From positions 248,001-312,000 of the forward strand of contig QNQO01000541.1 in assembly GCA_003290165.1 (NCBI GenBank): a stretch of 64,000 bases of DNA. The letters are read 5' to 3'. Positions 10,800 to 22,335 of this stretch are shown here, in pieces. Under the pieces are notes generated by a model that saw only the letters and a list, made by a program, of their open reading frames with translations, was not told where the DNA came from and made no database searches. Each line of letters starts with the position of its first letter. Position 1 is the stretch's first letter. The stretch is from Berberis thunbergii. Lineage: Eukaryota; Streptophyta; Magnoliopsida; Ranunculales; Berberidaceae. The position numbers and the translations under genes were made by a program.

Positions 10800-11100
10800 G
10801 TAGAGGAAATGATCATGTGCACAAGCATGTCCCAAATGCCCCGTCATTGGCAGCCGTTTTCCTCATAAAGCAGTTTCATGATTGCTTTGTGAGGGGTGCG
10901 ATGCATGTGTCCTTGTCAATGACACTGTGAATAACCAAGCGGAGAAGGATGTTGTTCCAAATCAAACACTTAGGGGTTTTGGGTTCATAGATGAATAAAG
11001 AGTTTATTAAAAGCAATGTACCCTGTGTTTCTAGGGAGATTTTGATTTCATTACTTGTATGTGATTATTCAATACTGTTGGGTTTGGAAGGATAACCTTT
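10800..11100 (+). pseudogene. Class III peroxidase fragment
   Basis: Class III peroxidases are secreted haem enzymes of plant cell walls. Here one frame reads VHKHVPNAPSLAAV followed by FHDCFVRG, the distal-histidine active-site signature. After a one-base frameshift the sequence continues as CDACVLVNDTVNNQAEKD and LRGFGFID, the expected next segment. Beyond about 10995 only eroded similarity is left, in several frames, to the family's CPGVVSCADIL region. No signal peptide, proximal-histidine region or C-terminal half is found. It is a dead fragment lying between two copia LTRs, either transduced or simply trapped there. Confidence 0.78.
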
Positions 11101-12780
11101 GTAGCTAGGTTGTTGTTTTTATGTATCCTTGGGTAGTAGTGTTTTGTTGTGAAATTGGGTTGGAAGCAATTTTCTCCATTTATTTATTCTATAAATTGGT
11201 AGAATCTATGCAAAGACACAACCCATGGTAACATTTGAAAAGTTTGGAAAGAGGGTTATATTTAAAGATCCACATGATTTAGAGTTTCACAACTACATTT
11301 ACAATTTCAGATATCTTTATCTATAATGGTGGTTTTCCATGTTGTGTATGTTTAAAGATATTTTTTATGGTAACTTTATAACCATATTGTGAAATCATAT
11401 TAGTTTACATTATGATTAACGTAGTTAGAGATTGACATACATGTACACTTGTTGACAAATGAAAATTTTAGTATAGACTCTAAACCCATGCTTCAAAATT
11501 AAATTTCATAGAATTTTAATTAAAGGTGCTGCTCTTTTAGACTTTTTGAGTTGAAATATCATGAAATTTGAATCAAAAAATTCCATTTGAACATTTCGTG
11601 AGAAGTGAATAATATCATCTATGCATGTTACTCTTTAGATAATGAGTATGCAGTTCTATGATAATTATGTTATGCACTTTGGATGATTCAGTCTATTTTG
11701 GTGAGAACAATAATTGATCTATTGTGAAAATTGGGTATGCTTTTATTTCTCAATACTATTGATGGAAAGAAAACTTTGTGATTAATGTTACAGTTGATGT
11801 TAAACTGAAATAAGGAGGCTATAAGGAATCATTTGTATACAGATCGACCTGTGAATTTTGTTCTTGATGTCACTGTTTAAATGATTTTGCTCAGACCATA
11901 AGTTGGCCAAATTTTCACATGGTTTGATTTTTTAACATTTGAAGATTAGGGCATAAGGGAAAGTTGATTTTGATATGGTTGGAGAGCAAAATCCATGGTA
12001 GCTATTTGGTGCCTTACGAGTTGCTAGTTGCTCATTCAATGAATGTTTTTAGGAGTGAAGGGCCACCCACATCTTTATATCTTCTTCATTTAGTATTCAA
12101 TGTTTTACTATTTGGTAGAAGACATGAATTCTTATGGAAAGGATGTGTTTTCATGATGATGATGTTGGTGGATCTAATCTTTTTTGTTGATGGCAATCTA
12201 GAACAATTCAAGTTATTGCTTGGTTTTGCAATGGAACCTTTACCATCTAAGTCTACAACTAAATTCCCAAATGTTGCTTTTATGCACAAATATAGCTTGG
12301 TGATTACATCAAAGTTTGAAAAATTCAGAAGTTGAATTTAAGGTACGTTCTCTAATGATATTTTATGTTGATTCTTGAACTTAAAAGAAAATGAGAATAG
12401 CGAGGTGAATAGAATGGGTATTTTATTCAATATTCTCATTGTGTGGGTCCTTAACATTTGAATGCACGGTCTGCTTCAGCTAGCAAAAGGACCGTCATTT
12501 AATATGCATTCAAAAAGTGGCTAAACCTGCTAATGACAATAGTTAGAGGGACCGAAGTTCAAAAGTCCCTTAATGGAAAGCTTACATATATTTTTATACA
12601 TGCTAAAAATTATTTTGTGGATCCTGATTTTTCGTGAGAAGATTTTTTGTGTTTCTCAAGGAATTATTCATGAAAAGATAAATAGCATTTATTTTCGAGG
12701 CATAGTGGGGGTTATTTCGAGGAATAGTGGGGGTACATCCTCAAATAACGTGCCTATGTAAAGGATGAATGAAACTGATT
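11101..12780. other. Unassigned stretch between peroxidase fragment and copia remnant
   Basis: AT-rich sequence. One ORF of 123 codons at 11964-12335 is seen, but its residues do not let me name a family. The segment VDLIFFVDGNLEQF faintly recalls the FADD motif of LINE reverse transcriptases, too weakly to call. The rest shows nothing. Confidence 0.4.
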
Positions 12781-13460
12781 AAGCCACAGAATCTGAGCCT
12801 TGGAGAAGTAAACGGAAACGAACTTCTAAAAAAACTTTGGATCGGATTACAATGTCTTTTCAGTCGAGGAAGATTAGCTTTCAAGAACCCTTATCCTCTA
12901 TAGATGCAATTGAAAAGGTCATGAGATACCTTAAGAGGACTAAGAACCTCATATTACATAATCAGAAGTTTCCCACTGTCCTTGAAGGATATAGCGATTT
13001 TGATTGGAACACCCTTTCCGATGACTCCAATGCCACCAGTGGCTATATTTTCAATATAGTTGGTGTAGCTGTTTCTTTGAAATCAAAGAAATTTACCATT
13101 CTGACATAGTCCACGATGGAGTCAGAAATGATAGCACTAGCCACGGCTAGTGAAGAAGCAGGTTGGCTAAAAAACCTGCTAGCAGAGATCCATTTATGGG
13201 AAAGACCGATTCCAGCTGTCTTGATCCATTGCGATAGTACCGCAGCTATTGCAAAAAATACAGAACCGTTATTATAATGGCAAGAAACGACAAATACGTC
13301 ATAAGCACAGTACGGTTAGAGAATTCTATCTATTGGTGATGTGAGATTGGATCATGTACGAACTGATGCGAACTTGGCTGATCCTTTGACGAAAGGATTA
13401 GCTAGAGAGAAGGTTTTAAAAACTTCGAAAGGAATGAGACTAAATCCCTTAAATTGATGA
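12780..13460 (+). pseudogene. Copia RNase H remnant
   Basis: The 90-codon ORF at 12837-13109 has VMRYLKRTKNLIL, GYSDFDWNTLSDDSNATSGY and VSLKSKKFTIL. After a stop it continues in frame as TMESEMIALATASEEAGWL, then IHCDSTAAI and LADPLTKGL (to about 13450). These are the Ty1/copia RNase H landmarks in order. A preceding WRSKRKRTSK motif belongs to the spacer before reverse transcriptase, which is deleted. It lies just upstream of a polypurine tract and LTR, so this is the 3' end of a copia element. Confidence 0.85.
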
Positions 13461-14030
13461 GTTATTCATGATGGTAACCCAACCTATAGATTGGAGATCC
13501 CAAGAAATAGGTTCAATGGGTAATAACAAGTCATGAATGATATGATGTGAATCATGCTGACATAATAGCAATCTCATTCCTAGGTTAAAGCATGAATTCC
13601 TGAAGCGATAGTGGATGAGTTAAAAACTCTTAATGAGATCTATACTCTATGTGGAGTGGAGTACCTAGCTACAGGAGTACTCTTGATAGACTCACCTAAG
13701 TGATTGTGGAAGTTTGGCAGCTTCCTATGGAATTTGTGGGCAAAATTCCTAGAGCCTTCACTATACTGAGATATACGTGCATGGCCGTAACGCACGGGCT
13801 TTTTAGACTTCACCCTGGTAAGGTTGTGCGTGCAATGTCTGTTAGAGATAGAGTTCAAAACTACGAGTTACTCTAGTATAATCTAAAGCATGAACACTAC
13901 GCAAGAGTTCAAGTCGAAAGAGACTTTTGTTTATGCACAATCTTATATTTTTAGATTGCTCGATGAAAATTGTTTTTTAAATCCAAGTGGGGGATTGTTG
14001 AATTTTTTTTAAAAAATCCAAGTGGGGGAT
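13460..14030 (+). other. Copia 3' non-coding region with duplicated polypurine tract
   Basis: Non-coding sequence after RNase H. It ends in two copies of the tract AATCCAAGTGGGGGATTGTTG (about 13981-14001 and 14016-14036); the second directly abuts the LTR. Confidence 0.7.
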
Positions 14031-15047
14031 TGTTGGAAATATGGCTTTTTAAAATAAAAGAAAATGGGTGTTTAATAAGTTTTGAACCGTGGACCTCTCT
14101 CCTAATTTGATCTATGGATCACTCTCTAAAATTTAGTCTCATATCTATTATACAACTCTTTGTGGTAGAGTTTATAAGGAGATATTTAGGACTTGGGCTT
14201 GGACCCCTTGGGGGTACCACTCTTTTATGAGGAGCGGAGAGATAGACTCTCGCGCCCGCCGCCGCCATCCGTCCGGATCGGGTCGGGTCGGGTCATTAAG
14301 AGAGCAACCCATTCTTTTTGCTACAAATTTATTTAAATGAAAATAAATTTTGAATTTATGAAGAAGGAATGAATCTAGACGGGATATGTCCATGTATCTA
14401 GACGTCTTCCTTTTCACACGTTTTGCCATGAGTTGTGCCGAATTTATTGCTCCACATTTTTATTTGCGTCCTTAATGTCAATGAATCTAGACATGATTTT
14501 TAGCTTTCTTAAAACCCACATTTTCCACATGTTTTAATTGCATTCTCTAAGCAATGTATTTAGTTGTGATTTCGAATTTGAACGAATCTATATTCTCACT
14601 ATAAATACCATATAGATTTAGAGCTCTAATACAAAAGGTGTTGAAAAACAAAGAAAATAGATTTTTGCAACACGAGCATTTCGTTTTGCAATTAGAGAGA
14701 AAAAAATATTTTCCCTTTTGTAATTAGTTAATTCATTTTGTATTCCAATCAAAGAAGTGTTTTTAGCTTTGTTAAATTATTTACAATGTATTGATGATTC
14801 CGAGCAAAAACAAGTGTTTAAGGGTGATAGTATTCCGTTCATCAAATGTGCAATTGATTGAACGAGACAAAGAAGATTCTAGGCTGTTTTATCCTGGGGA
14901 CGGCGGGGCTAGTACACTGCTTGCACAATCTTGGATAGAGCCGCGAAATGTCTTAAAGAGAGCGAACTAGTCCACGACTCAACCCAAGAACAAATTAGTA
15001 CCTTCGTTCCTAACTTTTTATTTGAATCTTATACAGCAGTAACAACA
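14031..15047 (+). repeat. Copia LTR B (3' LTR, 1,017 bp)
   Basis: It starts TGTTGGAAAT right after the polypurine tract and ends CAACAACA. A TATAAATA box lies at 14600. It is nearly identical to LTR A over 955 bp. No convincing 5-bp target duplication could be paired, because the left boundary is damaged. Confidence 0.85.
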
Positions 15048-15609
15048 ACTTCTTTTTCCTCCGACCGGCTCCGGTACCTGCAATAAACAAAGAGTGGGTG
15101 AGGGAAGAACGAGAGAGAGAAATACGGGAAAGAGGAAGAGAGCAGGGGAATGAAACATAGATCACCTCCCTGTTTCTGCTGCTGCTTGCGTCCTTCTTCT
15201 TCTTCGTTGAACCTGCAAGAGAGAGAGACACTAAAGGGGAACAAGAGAGAGACCGAAGAGACACGAAGGAGGAAGATGGAGAGAACGTAGGAGAGAAACA
15301 GGGGCGGTGGAGCTCTGCCGCGAAGTGGCATGGTGGTGCGCTGGACGGTGTCGTGCGTTAGTTGTTCGGTGTTGGTGGTGTTTTTTTGTGGCTTAATCAA
15401 GAAGAGAAAGAAGAACAGGGACGTGCTCCGATGGTAGTAGTGGTTGTTTGGCGTGATGGAATAAAAAAGAGATAGACGTGCAAAACAGGGAGGTGCCCCC
15501 TGTTTTGTGCGTGAGGATGTGATGGATGATGGTAGTGGACAGTGTTTTTTTTTGCTGAAACGAAGGAACAGAGAGAGGGAGAGGAAAAGGCCGGGGAGGA
15601 CAGGGAGGT
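15048..15609. other. Unassigned GA-rich flank, possibly old retroelement sequence
   Basis: The plus strand is rich in GAGAGAGA and GGAAGA. Long minus-strand ORFs here are low-complexity (S, P, F, K runs) and cross into the TRIM LTR; I do not accept them as genes. The TRIM inserted at its right edge, after GAGGT. Sequence resumes at 16147. Confidence 0.45.
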
Positions 15610-16146
15610 TGTGAGACCCTTGTGTGGGCGGACTTGAGGGGGAGGGTGAGGGTGAGGGTTGGAGCCCAATAGGCCCAACAGGCCCGTGGATCCCAAGAGG
15701 AGTTGGGCGAGCTACCAAGGGGTAACATAGTCCCACATCGCCTGGGTAGGGAAGGATGATGATCTTTATATGTGAAGGGTTATCTCCCCATTGTACAGTG
15801 CGGGAGGCGGGTCGTCACAGTTTGGTATCAGAGCCTGACCCAGCCGGAAGTGTGCCACGTGGAGGTGGGCCCTCGGGCAACGTGGACGTTGTGCCTGTGT
15901 GGCCAACGAGGACGTTGGGCCTTAAGGGGGGTGGACTGTGAGACCCTTGTGTGGGCGGACTTGAGGGGGAGGGTGAGGGTGAGGGTTGGAGCCCAATAGG
16001 CCCAACAGGCCCGTGGATCCCAAGAGGAGTTGGGCGAGCTACCAAGGGGTAACATAGTCCCACATCGCCTGGGTAGGGAAGGATGATGATCTTTATATGT
16101 GAAGGGTTATCTCCCCATTGTACAGTGCGGGAGGCGGGTCGTCACA
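15610..16146 (+). mobile_element. TRIM retrotransposon, complete, 537 bp
   Basis: Two LTRs of 210 bp (15610-15819 and 15937-16146), identical as far as I can read them, start TGTGAGACCC and end GTCGTCACA. After the first LTR is the methionine-tRNA primer site TGGTATCAGAGC (15823-15834). Before the second is a purine tract, TTAAGGGGGGTGGAC (about 15922-15936). The internal part is only 117 bp and encodes nothing. The flanks carry a perfect 5-bp duplication, GAGGT (15605-15609 and 16147-16151). This is a terminal-repeat retrotransposon in miniature that must be moved by proteins supplied in trans. Identical LTRs point to a recent insertion. Confidence 0.96.
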
Positions 16147-16859
16147 GAGGTGATCCCTTTAATGTGTGCGAGGACGTGAGGCTATGTAGGAAGAGTAGGA
16201 GGTGGTGATGGCAGGATGATCGCGCTGCCGGTGCTCCCTGTTTTGTGTGCGAGGACGTGTGGCTATGGAGGAAGAGTAAGATGTGGTGATGGTGGGATGA
16301 TCGCGCTGCCGACCCTCCTATCGAGCAAGGATTTTCGGCAGGGTGGATGTGGTGTGGTGGCTGGAAAAAGAGAGAAGGAGAAGAGAGTCTATAGGGGAGA
16401 GCTTTCCTTCAAAAGGGGAGAGATGAAGACTCTTAAGTAGGTTTTCTCTATTCTCCTAGGTTGGGTTTAGGCTTTAGGTAAACTTTCGGACTTGGACTTA
16501 GGTAATAGGTGAATTTGGTTTATTTGGGTAAGATTTAGGCATGTGATATTCGACTTGTCACCCATTACTTTATACTGCAATTTGAACCAACCAATTGATC
16601 ATTCTTCAAATTGCCGCTTTAATGTGATTTCATCGTTTACGTTCAAATTCCTATAAAAATATGAAAATGAAATAATTAAAATAAAATATAATCACTAACA
16701 TATATAAATTAAAGGATATATTATGTAATAAATACGTGAATATCAGTATGACATACTGAGGTTTCTTCAATCGCTATTAGCTGCAACAACTATCTTCACT
16801 GCTAATGTACTATAAATAGAATTAGGAATTGGAGTGCAACAAGTCAGTGGCATACTACA
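16147..16859. other. No gene; two-copy GC-rich repeat, then AT-rich sequence
   Basis: 16160-16320 contains two imperfect copies of a roughly 85-bp unit (GTGCGAGGACGTG, GGCTATG, AGGAAGAGTA, GGATGATCGCGCTGCCG). Related words also occur at 15485-15530, so this is one old repeated tract split by the TRIM. 16440-16859 is AT-rich with nothing recognised. Confidence 0.5.
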
Positions 16860-17620
16860 TATTTTGAAAATATATCTCCTAATGTTGAAAAACCAAACCC
16901 TTTAGCCTCAGGTCTTGATAATCTTCAACCTGAAGCATCTTCTATGAAAGGATTTCTAAATCTGCCAATGGAGAAGTCATTGGATGCTATTCAGAAATTC
17001 GTTCAAGCCAAGTCACAGCCTTCAAGCTCAGTAGAGCAGTATGGGGGTGGTAGGACAGGCCATGCAGGTAAGACAAAATGTATCCTTCGACAGAAGTCAT
17101 ATCATCTTGAGAAAAACTACAGAGGAGCTCTGAAGACTAGGACACTAAATAGCTTGAGTGGTTTGCTCTTAGATAAGAACCAAAGGGTAGTGGTTCTGCT
17201 GGTATAACTCCTAAAAATTCTTCCTCAAAAGTAAGAAAGGCCGGCATCAATTTCACTCAAGCTGATGGAAAATCCAACCTTGCGAGCTATGCTGGAGTCT
17301 CTAATTCCTCAACATCCAACCAGAATACTGTCAATACCTCAACTGCATTTCCTGTTGCCAACACCAAACTTTCTCTTTCTATGCCCTCTAAAAGCAGTGC
17401 TGCTTCAGATCTTCTCATGTCTACTATGGGGTTTACTAGCTTTAGCTTTTATGGGATTCCATTTGACAAAGCCACAAAGCGATGGGTCCCTAGGGATAAA
17501 TGAGATGAAATAATTTTGAATTGAGTTCCAAGGGTGGAGGAATGGCAAGGCCAGCTTCAAGACTTAAATGGATACGGAGTAGCTATGGCAGTTGGGAAAG
17601 AATTTATAACTCCCTTCCCT
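16860..17620 (+). pseudogene. RF298-like RING E3 ligase (MND1-interacting type) gene fragment
   Basis: Several frames in order match the middle of plant RF298/RF4-type proteins, putative ubiquitin ligases with a long coiled coil and C-terminal RING. They are CILRQKSYHLEKNYRGALK (17080-17140), SLSGLLLDKN (about 17150), then after a frame change VRKAGINFTQADGKSNLASY and PKNSS. There follows a Ser/Thr/Asn-rich stretch, GIPFDKATKRWVPRDK, a stop, and VPRVEEWQGQLQDLNG. The coiled coil and RING are absent. At least two frameshifts and one in-frame stop make it non-functional. It reads without obvious introns over about 750 bp, but that could be one large exon, so a processed origin is not proven. 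Confidence 0.75.
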
Positions 17621-18889
17621 GATCGTACATCACCTCAAAATTTCCATATTTTAATCCTTGAGGACAAGGAATTGGAAAAAGGGGTGGGCAATGCCATGAC
17701 TGAAAAAATGAATGAAAAGAAAAAGGAGCGAAGGAGTAGTAGCGTGAAATTAAGGCGCTAAAATCAATTGTTCAAACAAGAGGTATTTTAGTAATTCAGT
17801 TTATTAGTTAGTTAAGACCATCTGAGACACACACGTGGTGCTCATCACCTGGACCTTTTCACAAGTTGTTATGTTTACTGTAATTAAATAGAAAGGATAA
17901 GAACAGAGATCATTATTGAAGTTGTAAGAACAAACAAGGTTTCTTGCTCACAAAGCTTGGGAAGGGTTGTAACCCAAATTTTTTTATTTTTTCTACTAAT
18001 CCATTCTCATTTCTTCATTGTTCTGAATCTAAAAGTCACGGCCGTGACATTTGGTTAATTAGCTTCTTTACGTTCCCCATGCCGATCCAATCAAAGATTT
18101 TTCTTCTAAAATTGGAGATCGGTAGAGAGAAGAATGGGAGGAATTAGGGTTTGAGGTGAGTTTGGTTTTTGGAGAATCGATTTGCTTTTTTTTTTCAAGG
18201 AAAAGGAATCAATTCCAGATTCCAAGGGGTGGAGGTTTGACGCGTGAGAGAAAGAAGTTGCAAGGTGGATGGAAGAAGAATAAGAAGATATGATTCAAAA
18301 AGAAAAAGAACTCACCTGATGTGATGGAGATGCGGTGGCTGGTGGTGGAGGCAGAAACACAGTTTTTTCTTCTCTGTGATGCGATGAAAAAGATGGGCTG
18401 AGGGGAAATTAAGAATAGAATAAAATTTGGGTTTCTTAGCATCTTAGTACATTAGGGTATTTTAGTAATAATGCTATATAAATGGATATCCGTACGGAAG
18501 ACTTGGTCAAATCTGTATCGGCCCCGAACCCGTGACGGATTCAATTTGAATCCGTAAAATTCGTTAAAAGTACATCCAAATCCGCCCTATTCATGGCAGA
18601 GCGTACCGCATATTTGTGAAAATCTGCCCCACTGCCACCCTTGCGTATTGCTCTACTTATGTATCTATGTGGGTGTTGCACAGAGACAAGTAGATGGTGA
18701 ACCTGGATTTAAGTAGTATCCAATAGCTGAGATTCTTGAAAGAAATCAAGTTAGCCAAACATGACATCGAAGGCTCTATTATATAAATAGAGCAGGTCAC
18801 AGGTAAAGGTACAACCTTCACAAACAGAAAAAAGGCACATAAGTTTTTTTTCCGAGTAGTTATTACTACTTAGAATTTTATTGGAGTGG
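17621..18889. other. No gene recognised
   Basis: Small ORFs without family features. Around 18480-18660 the sequence (GGATATCCG, CCCCGAACCCGTGACGG, then CCCCACTGCCACCCTTG) resembles one end of a common hAT-type MITE, but the other end is not visible, so it is not called. Confidence 0.4.
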
Positions 18890-19395
18890 TAACTAACTTC
18901 AGCATTAGAGGTTCGTCTTGAGCAACCGCCCAATTTGTCTTAAGAGGAGCTTAGTATGAGTTTTGCAGCTGGGTTTCATCCGACTAGTGGTCCCTCAAAA
19001 GAACCAAGAACTTGTCTAGACAACAGTCATATTCTAAGAAAAGTCGAGCCTTGCTCGAGTAGCAACTGAGTAGTCTTCTTGAGTCAGGATCTCATCCTTA
19101 ATGGAGCCACAACCAGTCTGAGTAGTCATCCTGAGCAAAGTTTGGATTTTTCCCAGATTGTAAGCCCATCCTAAATAGAGTCAGCATTCGAGTAGTTATC
19201 TTGAGCATATCATAATTTCATCCAAATATTTGTTTCGTCCCTAGCATCGTCAAAACCCATTCCAGTAGTCATCTTGAACTAGAGTCCTATCCCGAGCAGG
19301 GTTAGAACCCGTTTGAGTAGGCAGCCTGAACCAAAATCTCATTTTGAGTATAGTCAAGACCCCGACATGTAGGCATCACAAGCATAGTCAGGGAC
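18890..19395 (+). repeat. Degenerate tandem repeat, 50-75 bp units
   Basis: The phrase GAGTAGTCATCTTGAGC recurs with changes at about 19068, 19120, 19190, 19264 and 19315. Intervening segments contain CTCATCCTGAG and AGAGTCA-like words. Unit length varies between about 51 and 74 bp, so the array is old. It resembles in style the repeats in the Tat element's 3' region. Confidence 0.6.
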
Positions 19396-19733
19396 TCAAA
19401 TGGAGATATTAGGAAAATATATTTTATTGTTAGGAAAATATATTCCATTGTTAGGAAAATATATCCTATTGTTAGGAACATATATTTCCATTATATTTTA
19501 GCACATTTGTTAGAGTTGTATGGGATAAGAAGTTGTATGGGGTTAGGAGACTTTCTTATGGCTGGGGATCTGTTTCCTTTGTTTGATAGGTCTCCTATTG
19601 TATGGTGGTTTCCTATTGTATTTTGACTACAATATTTATATTGCTGGAGGATGAATGAAAAACACAACTTGGCCTTAATCATGTCATGGTATCAGAGCCT
19701 ACCTAAAAGTTTCTTCTCTATTGATTGCTTGCT

Positions 19734-20700
19734 ATGGCTAATTCACCATTATTTCTAGGCTAATTCACCATTCTTTCTAGGGCCGCAAGATAGGCCTGGG
19801 GATTTTATCACTCCGATTCGCCTCAAACTCGACAACTTTGATGATTGGTCTCACGCAATTCGTCTTGCCCTTACTTCCCGCAGAAATTTGGTTTCCTTGA
19901 TGGCTCCATCAAAGACCTGGTTCCCCCTTGCACGAAGGATGTTTGGATTACGATTCACTGCATGCTTGTTTCTTGGCTCATGAACACGATAGACTCTGAG
20001 GTAAAATCGATGTTATCAAACTATGATGATGCAAAACGATTGTGGGATGATTTGCATGAAAGATTTTGCCTTGTCAATGGTCCAAGAATACAACAACTAA
20101 AATCTGACATAAATCACTGTGAGCAGTCCAAGATTATGCCTGTCGCGGTTTATTTCAGCAAATTGACTATGTTGTGGGATGAATTTGAAAATCACGAACC
20201 CTTAATCTCTTGCAAGTGTGGCAGGTGTACTTGTGGTGTAGGTAAACAACATGCGGAAAGGCGTGAGGGAGATCGATTACATCAAATTCTGCTTGGTTTG
20301 GTTTTTGAATATTATGCTTCTCTGCGCTCTAGTATCTTGTCTCAAGACCCCCTGCCATCACTAAATAGATCTTTCCAAACAATAGCTCAAGAGGAAAGAG
20401 TTAGGGGGATAACACGCATTAAAGACGAGGCATTTGAAGTTGCGAGCTTTGCGGTACGTATGGACAATCGTTCCAAACCACACCTTACTCGAGTCGAGAA
20501 GGCTGCCCTGGTCTGCTCACACTGCCACAAGACGGGTCATAACACACCACCTGCTTTGAGCTGCACGGCACTCCAGACTGGTTCATTGAGAAGTATGGGT
20601 CTAAAGGTGCGACAAAGGGGGTTGTTGCGCGTGACAGACAGGCCACTGCTGCACCACTTGCTGTTGGACGTGGCCACGGAAACGTCAAGGCCAACAAGGC
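19734..20700 (+). pseudogene. Copia 2 gag
   Basis: The main ORF (19845-20720) reads FGFLDGSIKDLVPP, VSWLMNTIDSEV, LWDDLHERFCLVNGPRIQQL and YFSKLTMLWDEF. These are the landmarks of copia gag (UBN2/Retrotran_gag type), which forms the particle. The zinc knuckle starts CSHCHKTGHN at about 20515 and then shifts frame; its continuation, CFELHGTPDWFIEKYG, lies in the frame used by the following protease-integrase ORF. A 21-bp duplication after the likely ATG (19734) brings in a stop, so the N-terminus is also broken. Confidence 0.85.
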
Positions 20701-20716
20701 CACGTTTGACCAGGCC

Positions 20717-21409
20717 GTGAATGCACTGCCAGGTTCCTCGTTGGCTGCACCTCTTCCAGGTTTTTCTGTCGAACAATGCCAGGCTCTCATGGCTTCTTTC
20801 GGCACTCCTCAATCTCCCCCTAATCGGTTGAATGGTAAGTGGATTATTGACACTGGGTGCTCCAATCATGTTACGGGAGATTTGTCGTATTTGTCGGATC
20901 TAAGAAATGTGACTCCCTGTTCTGTTGGCCTCCCGGATGGTCAGAACGTTGTTGCCTTGAAGGAAGGACTTGTCAAGCTTACTGACAAAATTATTCTTAA
21001 CCATGTTCTTTATGTTCCAAAATTAAATTGTAATTTAATTTTGGATTCACAATTGAGTGATGATATAAACTGTGAATTCATAACTAACTCCGACTTGTGT
21101 GCTATCCAGAACCGTTACACGAGGGAGGTGATTGGAACGGGTGACAGAAGGGATGGACTATACTACTTACGGGAGGAGACAAAGGTGAAAGCATTCTCAG
21201 TTGATCCTTCAACTTCTTTGGAGCTATGGCATCGCATATTGGGGCATCCTTCTGAGAAAGTAGTGAAGTTGCTTCCTTTTTTAAGCAATTCTAGTGGTAA
21301 CTTGAATAAAGCATGTGAAGTTTGTCATCGTGCTAAGCATTCTAGGGATAGTTTTAAGTTAAGTGACAATAAATCTACTCAAGTTGCTTCCTTTTTTAAG
21401 CAATTCTAG
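20717..21409 (+). pseudogene. Copia 2 protease and pre-integrase region
   Basis: The protease motif is WIIDTGCSNHVTGD (DTG active site, about 20840-20880), followed by NHVLYVPKLNCNLI. The GAG-pre-integrase zinc region follows: LWHRILGHPSEKV and CEVCHRAKHSRDSF (HHCC type). The frame is destroyed by a 115-bp tandem duplication starting at 21268. Confidence 0.88.
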
Positions 21410-21497
21410 TGGTAACTTGAATAAAGCATGTGAAGTTTGTCATCGTGCTAAGCATTCTAGGGATAGTTTTCAGTTAAGTGACAATAAATCTACTCGC
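21268..21497 (+). repeat. 115-bp tandem duplication inside copia 2
   Basis: 21268-21382 is repeated at 21383-21497 with only a few differences (for example AGTTTTAAG versus AGTTTTCAG). As 115 is not a multiple of three, it shifts the integrase reading frame. Confidence 0.92.
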
Positions 21498-22335
21498 ATT
21501 TTCGAGTTAGTCCATTGTGATTTATGTGGGCCGTATGATACACCCTCGTCTTATGGGGCTCGCTATTTTTTGACACTAGTGGATGACTTCTCCCGCGCTG
21601 TGTGGATCTATCTGTTAGTTGATAAAACGGAAGTTTTTAAAATGTTTATGTCCTTTATAGCTATGATTGATAGACAATTTTCTCAGAAAATTGAAGATTG
21701 TTCGTAGTGATAATGGTACTGAATTTAATTGCTTAAAGGATTATTTTTTGGTCAATGGAATTCTGTTTCAAACTTCTTGTGTGGGGTCTCCTCAACAAAA
21801 TAGCCGGACAGAAAGGAAACATAAACACATTTTGAATGTTGCTCGTTCACTACGATTTCAGGGTGGTCTACCAATTTATTTTTGGGGGGAATGTGCCCTT
21901 GCCACTGCTTATATAATCAATCGGACACCTAGTATTCTTGGCAATAAAATTCCATATGAAGTCTTGTTTGGTAGTCCGCCTTTCTTTAGTGAATTGCGTG
22001 TTTTCGGTTCTTTATGCTTCGCTCATAATCACAAGGCGAAGTGTGATAAGTTTGCCAGTAGGAGTCGTAAATGTGTCTTTGTGGGATATCTGTTTGGCAA
22101 GAAGGGTTGGTATTTGTTTGATTTGGACAAGCAAGATTTTTTTGTGTCAAGGGATGTAAATTTTTATGAGAATGTGTTCCCATATCTTGATGTTGAGGTT
22201 ACTAATTTTGCTCCTCGCAATGACATTCATGGTGATCTGGATGAAGGGGTGGCTGTGGATTTTACGGAGTTTTTAAAACAGGGTGAGGAGGTGCAGCAGG
22301 TACGACCTACCATGCCTAGGTGTGCTCCAAACTAG
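21490..22335 (+). pseudogene. Copia 2 integrase core
   Basis: VHCDLCGPYDTPSSYGARYF and TLVDDFSRAVWIYLL give the first two catalytic aspartates; VRSDNGTEF and SPQQNSRTERKHKHI follow. The final catalytic glutamate motif is usually NG(V)AERKH and is here NSRTERKH. RVFGSLCFAH and KCVFVGYLFGKKGW are the conserved C-terminal part. A frameshift lies near 21700. Integrase would insert the element's DNA into the chromosome. Confidence 0.88.

Noticed and set aside
11964..12335. 123-codon ORF with a faint LINE reverse-transcriptase feel (VDLIFFVDGN)
   Set aside because: One weak motif, spacing wrong, no neighbours of the domain; not enough to call.
15029..15736. 235-codon minus-strand ORF
   Set aside because: Low-complexity Ser/Pro/Phe-rich translation of a GA-rich tract that runs into the TRIM LTR; no domain or codon signal of a gene.
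18480..18660. Possible hAT MITE with CCACTGCCACCCTTG end
   Set aside because: Only one end is visible and no flanking duplication could be paired.
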